In this document: positions 53,322 through 62,877 of the stretch, piece after piece | Layout of the letters: each line of letters starts with the position of its first letter | How positions within the stretch are numbered: position 1 is the first letter of the stretch | DNA from: an uncultured Actinomycetes bacterium | Lineage (GTDB): Bacteria > Actinomycetota > Actinomycetes > Nanopelagicales > Nanopelagicaceae | Assembly: GCA_903838295.1 (NCBI GenBank) | Contig: CAILXX010000016.1 | Span: forward strand, 1 to 64,000 | DNA: 64,000 bases | Direction of reading: 5' to 3' | Notes under the pieces: generated by a model | Databases searched by the model: none | What the model was told of the DNA's origin: nothing | Seen by the model: the letters and a program-made list of their open reading frames with translations, nothing else | Translations under genes and position numbers: made by a program

Positions 53322-55138
53322 TCGACGGTTACCGACTTCGCCAAATTGCGAGGTTGATCGACATCATTGCCGCGAGCAATTGCCATTTCGTAGGCGATAA
53401 CCTGAAGTGGAACAACCGCTAAGACGGGTTGAAGATACTCATGCGACGTAGGGATTCTAATATTGTGTGCAGCGCTACTAAGGTCAGAATCACCAATTGC
53501 AATCACGACCGCACCGCGCGCCTTCACTTCTTGGACATTGCTGACCATCTTTTCGTAAAGCAAGGAGTTCGATGGTGGCATAATTGCAATCACGGGAGTG
53601 CCGTTTTCAATTAAAGCGATGGGACCGTGTTTAAGTTCGCCACCTGCAAATCCTTCGGCGTGCATATACGCCAACTCCTTCAACTTCAGGGCTCCTTCAA
53701 GCGCTGTTGGATAACCAACATGACGTCCTAAGAACAACATGGATGTTGAATCCTTAAATTCTCTAGTCAATGATCTGAGCGGTTCCACGGTTTCAAGGAT
53801 CTGTTCAACCTTCGCAGGCAGCAGCGCTAGTTCATTTCCGATCTCAATACTTGTTTTTTCATCAATGGCGCCTCGGACTCGTCCCAGGTGAAGGCCGAGC
53901 AAATACATAGCAATCAACTGGGTAGCAAAGGCTTTGGTGGATGCAACAGCGATTTCAGGGCCAGCATGCGTATAGAGAACTGCATCTGATTCACGAGGAA
54001 TCGTAGATCCATTTGTATTACAAACGGCAAAAATCCGTGCACCATGGGATTTTGCATATCGCAGCGCCATTAAGGTATCCATAGTTTCACCAGATTGCGA
54101 GATCGGGATAACTAAAGTACTCGAATCGACGGCTGGTTCTCGGTATCTATATTCAGAAGCAAGTTCGACATCTACAGGAACATTTGCCCATTTCTCTATT
54201 GCATACTTTCCAACAAGACCAGCGTGATAAGCGGTGCCGCAAGCAATAATGACGACCTTTGATATTCCCTCCAGATTAATCCCTGCAGTAATCTCAGAAT
54301 TTAAACCTTGGGTCCGACCAATCAAAGTATCAGCAATTGATTTTGGCTGCTCGTAGATCTCCTTCAGCATGAAATGTGGGAACCCGCCTCGTTCGGCAGC
54401 CGATGCATCCCAAGAAATTTCGTACTCTCGTGGGGTCAGAATATTGCCCATCAAATCGGTAACCACGATTGATGTAGATGTAATGTCCACGACTTCGTCT
54501 TGCCCAAGTTCTAAGGCACGTTTGGTATGCGCGATAAAAGCCGAAACATCAGATGCGAGGAAATTTTCGCCGTCCCCAACACCCACTACTAATGGCGAAT
54601 TTCGGCGTGCGCCAACAATTCGTCCTGGTTCATCAGCGTGAATTGCAAGCAAGGTGAAGGATCCCCGAAGCTCTGCACAGACTTCTCGCATTGCGGCCGC
54701 AAGATCTCCGTTGTGCGCTTTCCTTGCATCACTCAGCAGATGTACCACGGATTCAGTATCTGTTTCTGATGTAAAAATATGGCCGCGCTTTTCTAGTAAT
54801 TCACGAAGCTCTACATAGTTTTCAATAATTCCATTATGAATAAGAGCTAGCTTTCCTTCATTATCTAAATGAGGATGCGCATTTGTATCAGTTGGTCCAC
54901 CGTGGGTTGCCCACCGAGTGTGCCCAATCCCAGAGTGCGCATCTGGAATGACATCACCCAGTGAATCTTCAAGGTTAGAGAGTTTTCCGGCACGTTTTTC
55001 AATCCACAGTGGTGCACCCTTGGTTACTACTAGTGCAATCCCAGCCGAGTCATAACCGCGGTATTCCAACCGGCGAAGACCTTCAAGAACTGGAGAAAGT
55101 GCCAGGGCCTTACCGGTATATCCGACAATGCCACACAT
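53318..55138 (-). CDS. glmS: Glucosamine-6-phosphate synthase
   Basis: 606 residues, full length. The N-terminal glutaminase starts MCGIVGYTG, with Cys2 as nucleophile and HTRWATHGGPTDTNAHPH. Two SIS isomerase domains follow (ACGTAYHAGLVGKYAIE; SQSGETMDTL) and the protein ends PRNLAKSVTVE. It makes GlcN-6-P from fructose 6-phosphate and Gln, start of the UDP-GlcNAc route. AAGGAG precedes it, and glmM is just upstream on the same strand. I see no glmS ribozyme-like element in the 24-base gap. Confidence 0.97.
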   Translation of the reverse strand: MCGIVGYTGKALALSPVLEGLRRLEYRGYDSAGIALVVTKGAPLWIEKRAGKLSNLEDSLGDVIPDAHSGIGHTRWATHGGPTDTNAHPHLDNEGKLALIHNGIIENYVELRELLEKRGHIFTSETDTESVVHLLSDARKAHNGDLAAAMREVCAELRGSFTLLAIHADEPGRIVGARRNSPLVVGVGDGENFLASDVSAFIAHTKRALELGQDEVVDITSTSIVVTDLMGNILTPREYEISWDASAAERGGFPHFMLKEIYEQPKSIADTLIGRTQGLNSEITAGINLEGISKVVIIACGTAYHAGLVGKYAIEKWANVPVDVELASEYRYREPAVDSSTLVIPISQSGETMDTLMALRYAKSHGARIFAVCNTNGSTIPRESDAVLYTHAGPEIAVASTKAFATQLIAMYLLGLHLGRVRGAIDEKTSIEIGNELALLPAKVEQILETVEPLRSLTREFKDSTSMLFLGRHVGYPTALEGALKLKELAYMHAEGFAGGELKHGPIALIENGTPVIAIMPPSNSLLYEKMVSNVQEVKARGAVVIAIGDSDLSSAAHNIRIPTSHEYLQPVLAVVPLQVIAYEMAIARGNDVDQPRNLAKSVTVE

Positions 55139-55162
55139 AGCTGGTACTCCTTTAAAGGGATG

Positions 55163-56503
55163 TTACGAGAGTTCCGATCTTACTAGAGCGGCTATTTCTT
55201 GGGCTATTTGCTCTGCATCTGTCGCGTTCTGGGCTTCGACCATCACGCGAACCAGACTTTCAGTGCCAGAAGCACGAACCAAGATACGACCACTTGCACC
55301 TAAGTGATTGGCTTTAGCCAAAATTAATTGATTAATTGGCTCAGACTCTGACAATTTTTCCTTGGCGACATCTTTCACATTTATCAATACTTGTGGGAAT
55401 CGCTGCATGACTGCAGATAATTCCTTAAGCGACTTTCCACTCGCCTTGACCGCCTGAAGCAGATGCAGCGCTGTCAATATTCCATCACCCGTGTTGGCAT
55501 AGTGACGCATAATTACATGCCCTGATTGTTCCCCGCCCAATACGTGATCATCTGCCAGCATCTTCTCTAAAACATACCTATCGCCGACAGCCGTGGTCTC
55601 TACATTTATATCTAGACTCTCCATTGCTCGGATAAATCCAAGATTGCTCATGACTGTTCCGACAACGGTTTCATTCTTTAGCAACCCGCGTGATTGCCAA
55701 TCTGTTGCCAAGATAGCCATAATAAAATCACCATCGACCTCGTTACCCTCGTGATCAACCGCCAGACAACGATCTGCGTCACCATCATGGGCAATACCTA
55801 AATCGGCTCCCACTTCTTTCACTTTTGCTTTCAAATTTTCGAGATGAGTAGAGCCGCAATTCTCATTTATATTCCAGCCATTTGGTTCGTTAGATATAGC
55901 TATGACTTCTGCCCCGGCACGGCTATATGCCTTAGGGCCGACTCGCGAAGAAGCACCATTGGCACAATCGATGACAACTTTTAGGCCAGCCAAATTGGTA
56001 GTCAATGAATTTAATAAGTGGAATAAATACTGTTCTGCTGCCGAATCATCCGTGATTACGCGGCCAACATCTTTGCCAGTTGGTCGGGTCCAAGGTTCGC
56101 CAAGTCGATTTTCAATTGCAGATTCCAGGGCATCATCTAATTTTCCACCACCCTTTGCGAAGAATTTAATACCGTTATCAGGCATTGGGTTGTGGGAGGC
56201 GCTGATCATTACACCAAGATCGGCGCCACGTTCTGCGACTAAATAAGCAATGGCTGGCGTTGGTAGGACTCCGACGCGATAGACATCAACACCCGCGCTA
56301 CTTAATCCAGCAACGACTGCAGCCTCTAAAAATTCACCCGAAGCTCTGGAATCCTGACCCACAATCGCTTTAGGGCGGTGGCCTTTAAATTCGCCGAGTT
56401 CACCCAGAATATGCGCAGCTGCAATAGAGAGATCAACAGCAAGTTCTGCTGTGAGAAATCCGTTGGCAAGACCTCGAACACCATCGGTGCCAAAGAGCGC
56501 CAT
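55163..56503 (-). CDS. glmM: Phosphoglucosamine mutase
   Basis: 446 residues, full length. LFGTDGVRGLAN starts the family, the phosphoserine loop is MISASHNPMPDNGIKFF (about residue 100), Mg binding is HDGDADRC and the sugar loop is GGEQSGHV. It converts GlcN-6-P to GlcN-1-P. Next to glmS, 29 bases after rpsI, so it may read through from the ribosomal rplM-rpsI promoter, an arrangement common in actinobacteria. Confidence 0.97.
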   Translation of the reverse strand: MALFGTDGVRGLANGFLTAELAVDLSIAAAHILGELGEFKGHRPKAIVGQDSRASGEFLEAAVVAGLSSAGVDVYRVGVLPTPAIAYLVAERGADLGVMISASHNPMPDNGIKFFAKGGGKLDDALESAIENRLGEPWTRPTGKDVGRVITDDSAAEQYLFHLLNSLTTNLAGLKVVIDCANGASSRVGPKAYSRAGAEVIAISNEPNGWNINENCGSTHLENLKAKVKEVGADLGIAHDGDADRCLAVDHEGNEVDGDFIMAILATDWQSRGLLKNETVVGTVMSNLGFIRAMESLDINVETTAVGDRYVLEKMLADDHVLGGEQSGHVIMRHYANTGDGILTALHLLQAVKASGKSLKELSAVMQRFPQVLINVKDVAKEKLSESEPINQLILAKANHLGASGRILVRASGTESLVRVMVEAQNATDAEQIAQEIAALVRSELS

Positions 56504-56532
56504 TTAGGAGAGCAATCGCGTGATAAAAGAAA

Positions 56533-57018
56533 TTAACGCTTGCTGTATTGAGAACGCTTACGTGCCTTCTTTAGACCGTACTTCTTACGCTCGATAACGC
56601 GAGGGTCACGAGTAAGGAAGCCAGCCTTCTTAAGAGAAGGACGGTTTGCATCACGATCAATTTCATTAAGTGCACGAGCAACGCCAAGACGTAGGGCACC
56701 GGCTTGACCAGATGTTCCGCCACCGTTGATACGAGCAATTACATCATATTGGTTCTCTGCACCAACTGTACGGAAAGGTTCTGAAACTAATTGTTGGTGA
56801 ACCTTGTTTGGGAAGTACACATCAAGTGCCTTTCCATTAACAATCCACTTACCGCTACCAGGTGTAAGACGAACACGTGCAACAGCCTCTTTACGACGAC
56901 CAGTACCACCACCAGGCGCCTTGATTGCTGGGCGATTAGTTGATGCTGCTGGTGTGGATGAAGAGTAGGAAGTAAGAACTTCTTCTTCGCCGTCAACTGT
57001 TGTTTCGAAATCTGACAT
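56533..57018 (-). CDS. rpsI: 30S ribosomal protein S9
   Basis: 161 residues. A non-conserved acidic/Ser-rich N-terminal extension (about 1-34) precedes the S9 core: [39 protein letters not shown] and the C-terminal [16 protein letters not shown] that reaches the P-site tRNA. Ten bases after rplM. Confidence 0.97.
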   Translation of the reverse strand: MSDFETTVDGEEEVLTSYSSSTPAASTNRPAIKAPGGGTGRRKEAVARVRLTPGSGKWIVNGKALDVYFPNKVHQQLVSEPFRTVGAENQYDVIARINGGGTSGQAGALRLGVARALNEIDRDANRPSLKKAGFLTRDPRVIERKKYGLKKARKRSQYSKR

Positions 57019-57028
57019 ATCCGGTTCC

Positions 57029-57484
57029 TTACTTCTTCACAATTTGGGAAACTTGAGTAAATTCATATTTTGTTGGGTTCTGCGCAGCGTGTGGATGTTC
57101 TGAACCCGCATACACCTTGAGCTTTGATCCAACCGAACGACCGAGCTTGTTCTTAGGAATCATTCCAAGAATTGCCTTCTCGATTACACGAGTTGGATCT
57201 TGATTGATCAAGTCTGCATACACGATAGAAGTCATGCCACCTGGATAACCGGAGTGATGGTGAGCAAACTTCTTGCCAGCCTTTTGGCCGGTAAGAACGA
57301 TCTTCTCTGCATTAATGACAATAACGAAGTCACCCATGTCGATGTGTGGTGCAAAAGTAGTTTTATGCTTGCCGCGAAGAAGGACGGCTGCATGGCTAGC
57401 AAGGCGACCAAGGACAACTCCTTCAGCATCGATGACATGCCACTTGCGGGTGACGTCACCAGCTTTCGGTGTAAATGTGCGCAC
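57029..57484 (-). CDS. rplM: 50S ribosomal protein L13
   Basis: 151 residues from GTG 57484, preceded by [49 protein letters not shown] and [19 protein letters not shown] are diagnostic. Heads the rplM-rpsI pair. The 140-base leader holds a perfect dyad (57534-57550) that may regulate it. Confidence 0.97.
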   Translation of the reverse strand: MRTFTPKAGDVTRKWHVIDAEGVVLGRLASHAAVLLRGKHKTTFAPHIDMGDFVIVINAEKIVLTGQKAGKKFAHHHSGYPGGMTSIVYADLINQDPTRVIEKAILGMIPKNKLGRSVGSKLKVYAGSEHPHAAQNPTKYEFTQVSQIVKK

Positions 57485-57533
57485 GAGGTCTCTCTCTTTC
57501 TAGTCTTGATTCGTATTTATGAACTGCTAAGAG

Positions 57534-57550
57534 GAGCAGGTTACCTGCTC
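57534..57550. promoter_or_regulatory. Perfect dyad in the rplM leader
   Basis: GAGCAGGT and ACCTGCTC surround a single central T, about 50 bases before the rplM start. The gap between truA and rplM (57485-57624) otherwise holds no gene. Confidence 0.35.
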
Positions 57551-57624
57551 GCCACCCTTGGGGTCAAAATGAGCTTCCAGAGCCCACATTTCACCTCAAA
57601 ATGGCGAGAAAAACTCCCCCTTTT

Positions 57625-58506
57625 TTACTCCAAACCTTCGCCATCATCTGTGAGCGCTGAACTGTTGAATATTTCGTAATTAAGTAGCTGTTCCGCACTT
57701 GGGTAATCAACTCCAACCAAAGTTAGGCCACGGGCCGGAAATACATACGAATCTGAAACTCGTGACTGCGCCGCAAGAATTTCTGCCATCCACTCTGGGG
57801 CAAACCTTCCTTCCCCAACACATACTGCCGCACCCACAAGATTGCGGACCATGTTCCAACCAAAGCCATCTGCCGCGATATCGCAGATCACAAAACCATC
57901 TTTATCTCGCTTCCACTCAAATTCCAAAAGTGTTCGTAGCGTCGAACCGCCCTCCCGGTATCTGCAGAAAGTAATAAAGTCGTGCTTACCGAGCATCGCT
58001 GAAGATGCCAGATTCATTAAATCAACATCCAGTGGCCGGAACCAGGTAGCTGCGTCGATACGCTGCAAGGGCATCAACTCTTGGTTTCCATCGAGCAACT
58101 TGTAGCGATAATGACGAGCCGTAGCCGAAAATCGGGCGTCGAAATTAGTTGGCGCCTTAGAAACATTGAGAATCCGAATATCTTCATCAAGCATTTGATT
58201 AAGTCGGTATCCAAAATGTTCTGGATCTAATGGATCTTTCTCTGGTTGGTACCGCGTTGCTTGTATCGACTCAGGAATATCTACATGAAGTACTTGACCT
58301 GTCGCATGAACCCCGGCATCAGTTCGGCCTGCAACAACCGTGTTTACTTCAGTGCGAATAAATCGAGAAATAACTTCTTCAATTTCACCTTGCAATGTCC
58401 TTTGATCTGGCTGTTTCGCCCAACCTGAATAGCGGGTTCCGTCATAAGCAAGATCTATACGTAAACGACGAAACCCGCCCTCAGGATTGAGGGCGGGCTC
58501 GATCAT
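57625..58506 (-). CDS. truA: tRNA pseudouridine synthase A
   Basis: 293 residues; modifies U38-U40 of tRNA anticodon arms. The catalytic Asp lies in VVAGRTDAGVHATGQVLH (about residue 62). IDLAYDGTRYSGWAKQP, SARFSATARHYRYKL-like FSATARHYRYKLL and FGWNMVRNLVGA are present. The start ATG 58506 has no good Shine-Dalgarno, and its first codons form a strong hairpin (58473-58499). Follows rplQ as in many bacteria. Confidence 0.95.
   Translation of the reverse strand: MIEPALNPEGGFRRLRIDLAYDGTRYSGWAKQPDQRTLQGEIEEVISRFIRTEVNTVVAGRTDAGVHATGQVLHVDIPESIQATRYQPEKDPLDPEHFGYRLNQMLDEDIRILNVSKAPTNFDARFSATARHYRYKLLDGNQELMPLQRIDAATWFRPLDVDLMNLASSAMLGKHDFITFCRYREGGSTLRTLLEFEWKRDKDGFVICDIAADGFGWNMVRNLVGAAVCVGEGRFAPEWMAEILAAQSRVSDSYVFPARGLTLVGVDYPSAEQLLNYEIFNSSALTDDGEGLE
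58473..58499 (-). terminator. Terminator-like hairpin inside the first codons of truA
   Basis: On the minus strand GCCCGCCCTC, six bases, GAGGGCGGG, then TTT. A nine-pair GC-rich stem that begins about 30 bases after the rplQ stop and overlaps truA codons 3-11. It could attenuate transcription from the rplQ-rpoA operon or hide the truA start. Confidence 0.45.
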
Positions 58507-58527
58507 AAGCTTTTGTTACAACAAAAA

Positions 58528-58884
58528 TTAATCAGTCACGAGTTCGATAACAGCCATAGGCGCGTTATCACCGTTACGTGGACCAACCTTTGTGATGCGG
58601 GTGTATCCACCAGGACGTGACGCGAAGCGAGGTGCAATTTCAGTAAAGAGTGTATGTACAACGCTCTTGTTTTGAATTGTCTCCATGACGCGACGACGAG
58701 CTGGAAGATCGCCCTCTTTGGCAGCAGTGATCAACTTTTCAGCCAACGGACGAAGGCGCTTAGCCTTTGCCTCAGTGGTCTTGATCTTGCCGTGTTCGAA
58801 AAGTTGTTCAGCCAGAGTGCCTAGCAACAATCTTTCGTGTGCTGGACCGCTTCCGAGCCGTGGTCCTCTACTTGGTGTTGGCAT
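58528..58884 (-). CDS. rplQ: 50S ribosomal protein L17
   Basis: 118 residues. [21 protein letters not shown] at the N-terminus (given in parts: [20 protein letters not shown]) and [20 protein letters not shown] at the C-terminus are diagnostic. Ten bases after rpoA, the end of the alpha operon. Confidence 0.96.
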   Translation of the reverse strand: MPTPSRGPRLGSGPAHERLLLGTLAEQLFEHGKIKTTEAKAKRLRPLAEKLITAAKEGDLPARRRVMETIQNKSVVHTLFTEIAPRFASRPGGYTRITKVGPRNGDNAPMAVIELVTD

Positions 58885-58893
58885 GGCGTTCTC

Positions 58894-59907
58894 CTAGAGC
58901 TGCTCTGAGTCAACGAGATCTTCGTCGACATCAGTTCCGTAGTTGTGGTGTTTTGTTGGATCAAATCCGATTGGGCTGTCCTTCAGTTGAAGACCCATGC
59001 TGTGAAGTTTTGCCTTCACTTCATCGATCGACTTAGAACCGAAATTACGGATATCTAGAAGGTCTGCCTCTGAACGGCCTACAAGCTCACCGACGGTATG
59101 GATACCTTCGCGCTTCAGGCAGTTGTATGAGCGAACTGTCAGGTCAAGATCTTCGATTGGAAGAGCAAGATCAGCAGCAAGCGCAGCATCTTGGACAGAG
59201 GGTCCCATTTCGATACCTTCAGCGTTTACGTTCAATTCGCGAGCGAGGCCAAAGAGTTCAACCAATGTCTTACCAGCTGATGCCATTGCATCTGAAGGCT
59301 TCATGGATTGCTTTGTCTCTACATCAACGATCAAACGGTCAAAGTCGGTCCGTTGTTCTACGCGAGTTGCTTCGACCTTGTAGGTCACGCGCAAGACTGG
59401 TGAATAGATTGAGTCAACCGGAATGCGTCCGATCTCTCCGCCGGCTACCTTATTGGCAACTGCGGTGACATAACCGCGACCGCGTTCAACGGTGAGTTCG
59501 ACTTCGAACTTTGCCTTTGAATTAAGGGTAGCGATATGTAGATCTGGGTTATGTACTGCAACTCCTGCTGGAGCTGCGATATCAGCACCGGTAACAACTC
59601 CCTCGCCATTCTTACGAATGTAGAGAAGTGCTGGCTCATCGTTATCTGATGAGAGAACCAAGTTTTTGATGTTCAAGACGATCTCTGTGAGATCTTCCTT
59701 CACACCTTCCATGGTGGTGAATTCGTGAAGTGCACCGTTGACACGGATGCTGGTAATTGCTGCACCAGGGATCGATGACAACAAGGTACGGCGTAAAGAA
59801 TTACCAAGGGTGTATCCAAAACCAGGCTCTAGCGGTTCAATAATGAAACGCGAGCGAAATTCCGAAACTACTTCCTCAGTGAGGATAGGGCGTTGTGCAA
59901 TGAGCAC
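58894..59907 (-). CDS. rpoA: RNA polymerase alpha subunit
   Basis: 337 residues. N-terminal assembly domain (about 1-230) with [20 protein letters not shown]. Linker, then C-terminal DNA/activator-contacting domain (about 250-315) with [20 protein letters not shown] and [18 protein letters not shown]. Binds UP elements and activators such as WhiB-sigma partners. Confidence 0.98.
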   Translation of the reverse strand: MLIAQRPILTEEVVSEFRSRFIIEPLEPGFGYTLGNSLRRTLLSSIPGAAITSIRVNGALHEFTTMEGVKEDLTEIVLNIKNLVLSSDNDEPALLYIRKNGEGVVTGADIAAPAGVAVHNPDLHIATLNSKAKFEVELTVERGRGYVTAVANKVAGGEIGRIPVDSIYSPVLRVTYKVEATRVEQRTDFDRLIVDVETKQSMKPSDAMASAGKTLVELFGLARELNVNAEGIEMGPSVQDAALAADLALPIEDLDLTVRSYNCLKREGIHTVGELVGRSEADLLDIRNFGSKSIDEVKAKLHSMGLQLKDSPIGFDPTKHHNYGTDVDEDLVDSEQL

Positions 59908-59966
59908 TTATTTCCTCCGTACGTCGGGGAGATCCACTATTTGATCTCCTTTAATGGGATTACTAA

Positions 59967-60593
59967 TTACTTGCTGTAAAGCTCAACGATAAGTTGCTCT
60001 TGGATCTGAGTGTCGATAATCGTCCGGGTTGGGATTGCATGAACCAAGATTCGCATCTTCGCTCCAACAACTTCCATCCACGCAGGGACGCTCTTCTCGC
60101 CCAATTCAGCGCTTGCGACAATAAATGGTGTTGTATCCAATGAACCGGGAACTACATCAATGATGTCCATTGCTGTAACACGGAAAGAAGGAATATTTAC
60201 CTTCTTGCCATTCACCAAGAAATGTCCATGACGAACAAGTTGGCGGGCCATATCGCGGCTCTTTGCAAAGCCTGCACGGAATACAACGTTATCGAGACGG
60301 GTCTCGAGGATTATGAGAAGGTTTTCACCAGTCTTGCCTTGAAGACGGTTCGCCTCTTCGTAATAACCACGGAACTGCTTCTCTAGAACTCCATACATAC
60401 GCGCGCACTTTTGCTTTTCGCGTAGCTGGCCTAGGTATTCAGATTCCTTGGTACGGCCGCGACCATGTTGCCCTGGTGGGTATGGACGTGACTCAATCGG
60501 ACACTTTGGACCATCGCACTTAGAGCCCTTAAGAAAGAGCTTTACTTTTTCGCGACGGCAGCGCTTGCAATCTGCTCCGGTATAACGAGCCAT
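59967..60593 (-). CDS. rpsD: 30S ribosomal protein S4
   Basis: 208 residues, zinc-binding (C+) form: C9, C12, C26 and C31 in DCKRCRREKVK and GSKCDGPKCPIE. Then RETKESEYLGQLREKQKCARM-like KESEYLGQLREKQK, and an S4 RNA-binding domain with RLDNVVFRAGFAKSRDMARQ. Assembly nucleator, and in other bacteria a repressor of this operon. Confidence 0.97.
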   Translation of the reverse strand: MARYTGADCKRCRREKVKLFLKGSKCDGPKCPIESRPYPPGQHGRGRTKESEYLGQLREKQKCARMYGVLEKQFRGYYEEANRLQGKTGENLLIILETRLDNVVFRAGFAKSRDMARQLVRHGHFLVNGKKVNIPSFRVTAMDIIDVVPGSLDTTPFIVASAELGEKSVPAWMEVVGAKMRILVHAIPTRTIIDTQIQEQLIVELYSK

Positions 60594-60609
60594 TTATTCT
60601 CTTCCTTCC

Positions 60610-61038
60610 TTAAACTCGACGAGGCTTTGGTGGGCGGCAACCATTGTGTGGAGCTGGAGTGACATCTGAGATGGCACCAACTTCCAAACCGGCGGCCTGC
60701 AATGAACGGATAGCTGTTTCGCGACCAGAACCTGGTCCCTTAACGAATACATCAACCTTCTTCAAACCATGCTCTTGCGCGCGACGAGCTGCTGCTTCAG
60801 CGGCCATCTGTGCTGCGAATGGTGTTGATTTACGTGAACCCTTGAAACCTACTTGGCCAGCTGAAGACCAAGAGATAACAGCGCCCGAAGGATCTGTAAT
60901 AGAAATAATGGTGTTGTTGAAGGTGCTTTTAATGTGAGCCTGACCAACCGCAATATTCTTCTTTTCTTTCTTGCGCATCTTGATCTTGCCTTTAGCAGCA
61001 GCGCCCTTTGCAGGCGTCTTTGTCTTAGCCGCGGCCAT
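60610..61038 (-). CDS. rpsK: 30S ribosomal protein S11
   Basis: 142 residues. A basic/Ala N-terminal tail ([20 protein letters not shown]) precedes [36 protein letters not shown] and [15 protein letters not shown], ending [12 protein letters not shown]. Its start codon overlaps the rpsM stop by one base. Confidence 0.97.
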   Translation of the reverse strand: MAAAKTKTPAKGAAAKGKIKMRKKEKKNIAVGQAHIKSTFNNTIISITDPSGAVISWSSAGQVGFKGSRKSTPFAAQMAAEAAARRAQEHGLKKVDVFVKGPGSGRETAIRSLQAAGLEVGAISDVTPAPHNGCRPPKPRRV

Positions 61039-61415
61039 TACTTGGTCTCCTTCTTCTTACCAGCGATTGCCTTACGAGGGCCCTTACGTGTGCGCGCATT
61101 TGTATGTGTGCGTTGGCCACGAACAGGCAAACCCTTACGGTGGCGAATACCTTGGTAGCTTTGAATTTCGACCTTGCGACGAATGTCGCCCGCTACTTCA
61201 CGGCGAAGGTCACCTTCGATTTTATAATTTGCTTCGATGAATTCACGAAGCTTTGCCAATTCTGGCTCTTGGAGATCTTTGACTCGGGTATCAGGATTAA
61301 CACCGGTAGCAGCAAGAGTTGCATGCGCGCGGGTTAAACCGATTCCGAAAATATAGGTGAGTGCGATCTCAACGCGTTTTTCGCGAGGAAGATCAACACC
61401 GACAAGACGTGCCAT
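61038..61415 (-). CDS. rpsM: 30S ribosomal protein S13
   Basis: 125 residues. [34 protein letters not shown], the helix-two-turn-helix and [20 protein letters not shown] followed by the basic tail are diagnostic. First gene of the rpsM-rpsK-rpsD-rpoA-rplQ run, behind a 174-base leader with three hairpins. Confidence 0.97.
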   Translation of the reverse strand: MARLVGVDLPREKRVEIALTYIFGIGLTRAHATLAATGVNPDTRVKDLQEPELAKLREFIEANYKIEGDLRREVAGDIRRKVEIQSYQGIRHRKGLPVRGQRTHTNARTRKGPRKAIAGKKKETK

Positions 61416-61461
61416 ATCGCTTACCCTTTTTCTTCTATCTGGAAGGTCCTTCGCAATGCCC

Positions 61462-61520
61462 CCCGGTTGGGTAACCGGGCCTCGGCCTACCAGTCCGAGG
61501 GTCTGAAGTTTTCACTTCAG
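61462..61520. promoter_or_regulatory. Three consecutive hairpins in the rpmJ-rpsM gap
   Basis: CCCGGTT/AACCGGG (61462-61468 with 61473-61479), CCTCGG/CCGAGG (61480-61485 with 61495-61500) and CTGAAG/CTTCAG (61503-61508 with 61515-61520) follow each other almost without gaps. They lie 47-105 bases before rpsM. No gene is in this stretch. Candidate ribosomal-protein leader (S4 or S13 feedback) or a terminator/attenuator cluster. Confidence 0.5.
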
Positions 61521-61574
61521 TTGCATTACGCGTTATTTTGGAACTTTTTATCCTTAATTAAATTATTAATTAAA

Positions 61575-61588
61575 CTAGATGAATCTAG
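61575..61588 (-). terminator. Short hairpin after rpmJ
   Basis: CTAGAT, two bases, ATCTAG, immediately after the rpmJ stop, followed on the minus strand by an AT-rich stretch without a clean T run. Weak terminator or processing site. Confidence 0.3.
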
Positions 61589-61589
61589 A

Positions 61590-61703
61590 TTAACCTTGAC
61601 GTTGCTTGTGACGAAGATTGTCGCAAATCACCATGACGCGACCATTACGACGAATGACCTTGCACTTGTCGCAAATCTTTTTCACGCTTGGCTTAACTTT
61701 CAC
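61590..61703 (-). CDS. rpmJ: 50S ribosomal protein L36, zinc form
   Basis: 37 residues from GTG 61703-61701 to TAA 61592-61590: [20 protein letters not shown] then [17 protein letters not shown]. The C-x2-C...C...H zinc ligands are intact. It lies between infA and rpsM as is standard. A CTAGAT/ATCTAG hairpin at 61575-61588 follows its stop. Confidence 0.95.
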   Translation of the reverse strand: MKVKPSVKKICDKCKVIRRNGRVMVICDNLRHKQRQG

Positions 61704-61715
61704 GACTAACTCCTA

Positions 61716-61937
61716 TTACTTGTAACGATAGATAATGCGACCTCTTGTGAGGTCGTACGGACTAAGTTCAACAATCACACGATCTTCAGGAAGGATGCGA
61801 ATATAGTTCTGTCGCATCTTGCCACTGATGTGTGCAAGAACTTTGTGCCCATTTGTAAGTTCAACTCGGAACATGGCGTTCGGCAGTGCTTCAGCTACGG
61901 TGCCCTCAATTTCGATTGCTCCGTCTTTCTTGGCCAA
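61716..61937 (-). CDS. infA: Translation initiation factor IF-1
   Basis: 73 residues, one S1-like OB fold: [40 protein letters not shown] and [13 protein letters not shown]. The start codon is TTG (61937-61935) in frame with AKKDGAIE. The 122-base gap to map holds GC-rich palindromes (a GGGGAGCTCCCC core near 61974-61985) but no gene. Confidence 0.96.
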   Translation of the reverse strand: MAKKDGAIEIEGTVAEALPNAMFRVELTNGHKVLAHISGKMRQNYIRILPEDRVIVELSPYDLTRGRIIYRYK

Positions 61938-62059
61938 GCAGTACCTACTTATCTATTCATCGTTTTCCCCTACGGGGAGCTCCCCAACGGGCTTCCGCTC
62001 ATTTCTGGGCAGAGGGTAATCCTAAGGCGCAGCGGCTAAAACACGAAATCGGGATGCTT

Positions 62060-62872
62060 TTATGCTAAAAGCTCCGAGACTTCGACCCCTAGGACCCCCA
62101 GCCTCTCTCTGCCCCCATCCAGAGCGGTCAGCACGAATGGCTTCCCATCTGGCAACAGGGCAAATGAGTGTTCGAAGTGCGCACCATTGGACTTATCGCT
62201 TGCAATAACCGTCCAATCGTCAGAGAGGGTCTTCATCTTCTCCGTACCGCGGGTAATCATTGGTTCGATAGCAAGGGCTAACCCCGGCTTTAATTCGAGG
62301 CCAAGCCCTGCCGGTCCATAATTAATAACATGTGGATCTTGGTGCATTTCTGTGCCAATTCCGTGACCACCATATTCGCGCAAAATTCCGTACTTACCTT
62401 GGCTGACAATATATGACTCAATCGCATGAGAAATATCAGAAAGATGTCCGCCAACTTTTCCGGCAGCAATCCCCCGCCACATAGATTCTTCGCAGACATC
62501 CATTAATTTTTGATCTTCGGCCGCAACCGCTCCTACGCCAACAGTAAAAGCAGAATCGCCATGCCAACCTTCGACAATCGCTCCAAAATCAATCGACATA
62601 ACATCGCCTTCAATCATCGGGCGTTCGTTCGGAATTCCATGAACAACCTCATGATTAACTGATGCGCAGATAACATTTGGGAAGCCGTTGTAGTTTAAAA
62701 AAGAAGGAATTGCATTATGTGCCTTTAGAAAATCGGCAGCCATGGCATCAAGTTCTAATGTCGTAACTCCTGGCTTGATAGCTGCCTTCATGAGTTCTAA
62801 GCCACCTGCGACAACAAGGCCGGCGCGCCGCATTACTTTAAGTTGATCAACCGTCTTTATCTGAATCGCCAT
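62060..62872 (-). CDS. map: Methionine aminopeptidase, type I
   Basis: 270 residues. CASVNHEVVHGIPNERPM holds the conserved substrate loop, and the metal ligands fall in MSIDFGAIVEGWHGDSAF (two Asp), YGGHGIGTEMHQDPHV (His) and LAIEPM (Glu). It removes initiator Met. Five bases after adk, the usual secY-adk-map order. Confidence 0.97.
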   Translation of the reverse strand: MAIQIKTVDQLKVMRRAGLVVAGGLELMKAAIKPGVTTLELDAMAADFLKAHNAIPSFLNYNGFPNVICASVNHEVVHGIPNERPMIEGDVMSIDFGAIVEGWHGDSAFTVGVGAVAAEDQKLMDVCEESMWRGIAAGKVGGHLSDISHAIESYIVSQGKYGILREYGGHGIGTEMHQDPHVINYGPAGLGLELKPGLALAIEPMITRGTEKMKTLSDDWTVIASDKSNGAHFEHSFALLPDGKPFVLTALDGGRERLGVLGVEVSELLA

Positions 62873-62877
62873 GGCGG

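Noticed and set aside
55139-55162. glmS ribozyme
   Set aside because: The 24-base gap before glmS is far too short, and a plain AAGGAG site is present.
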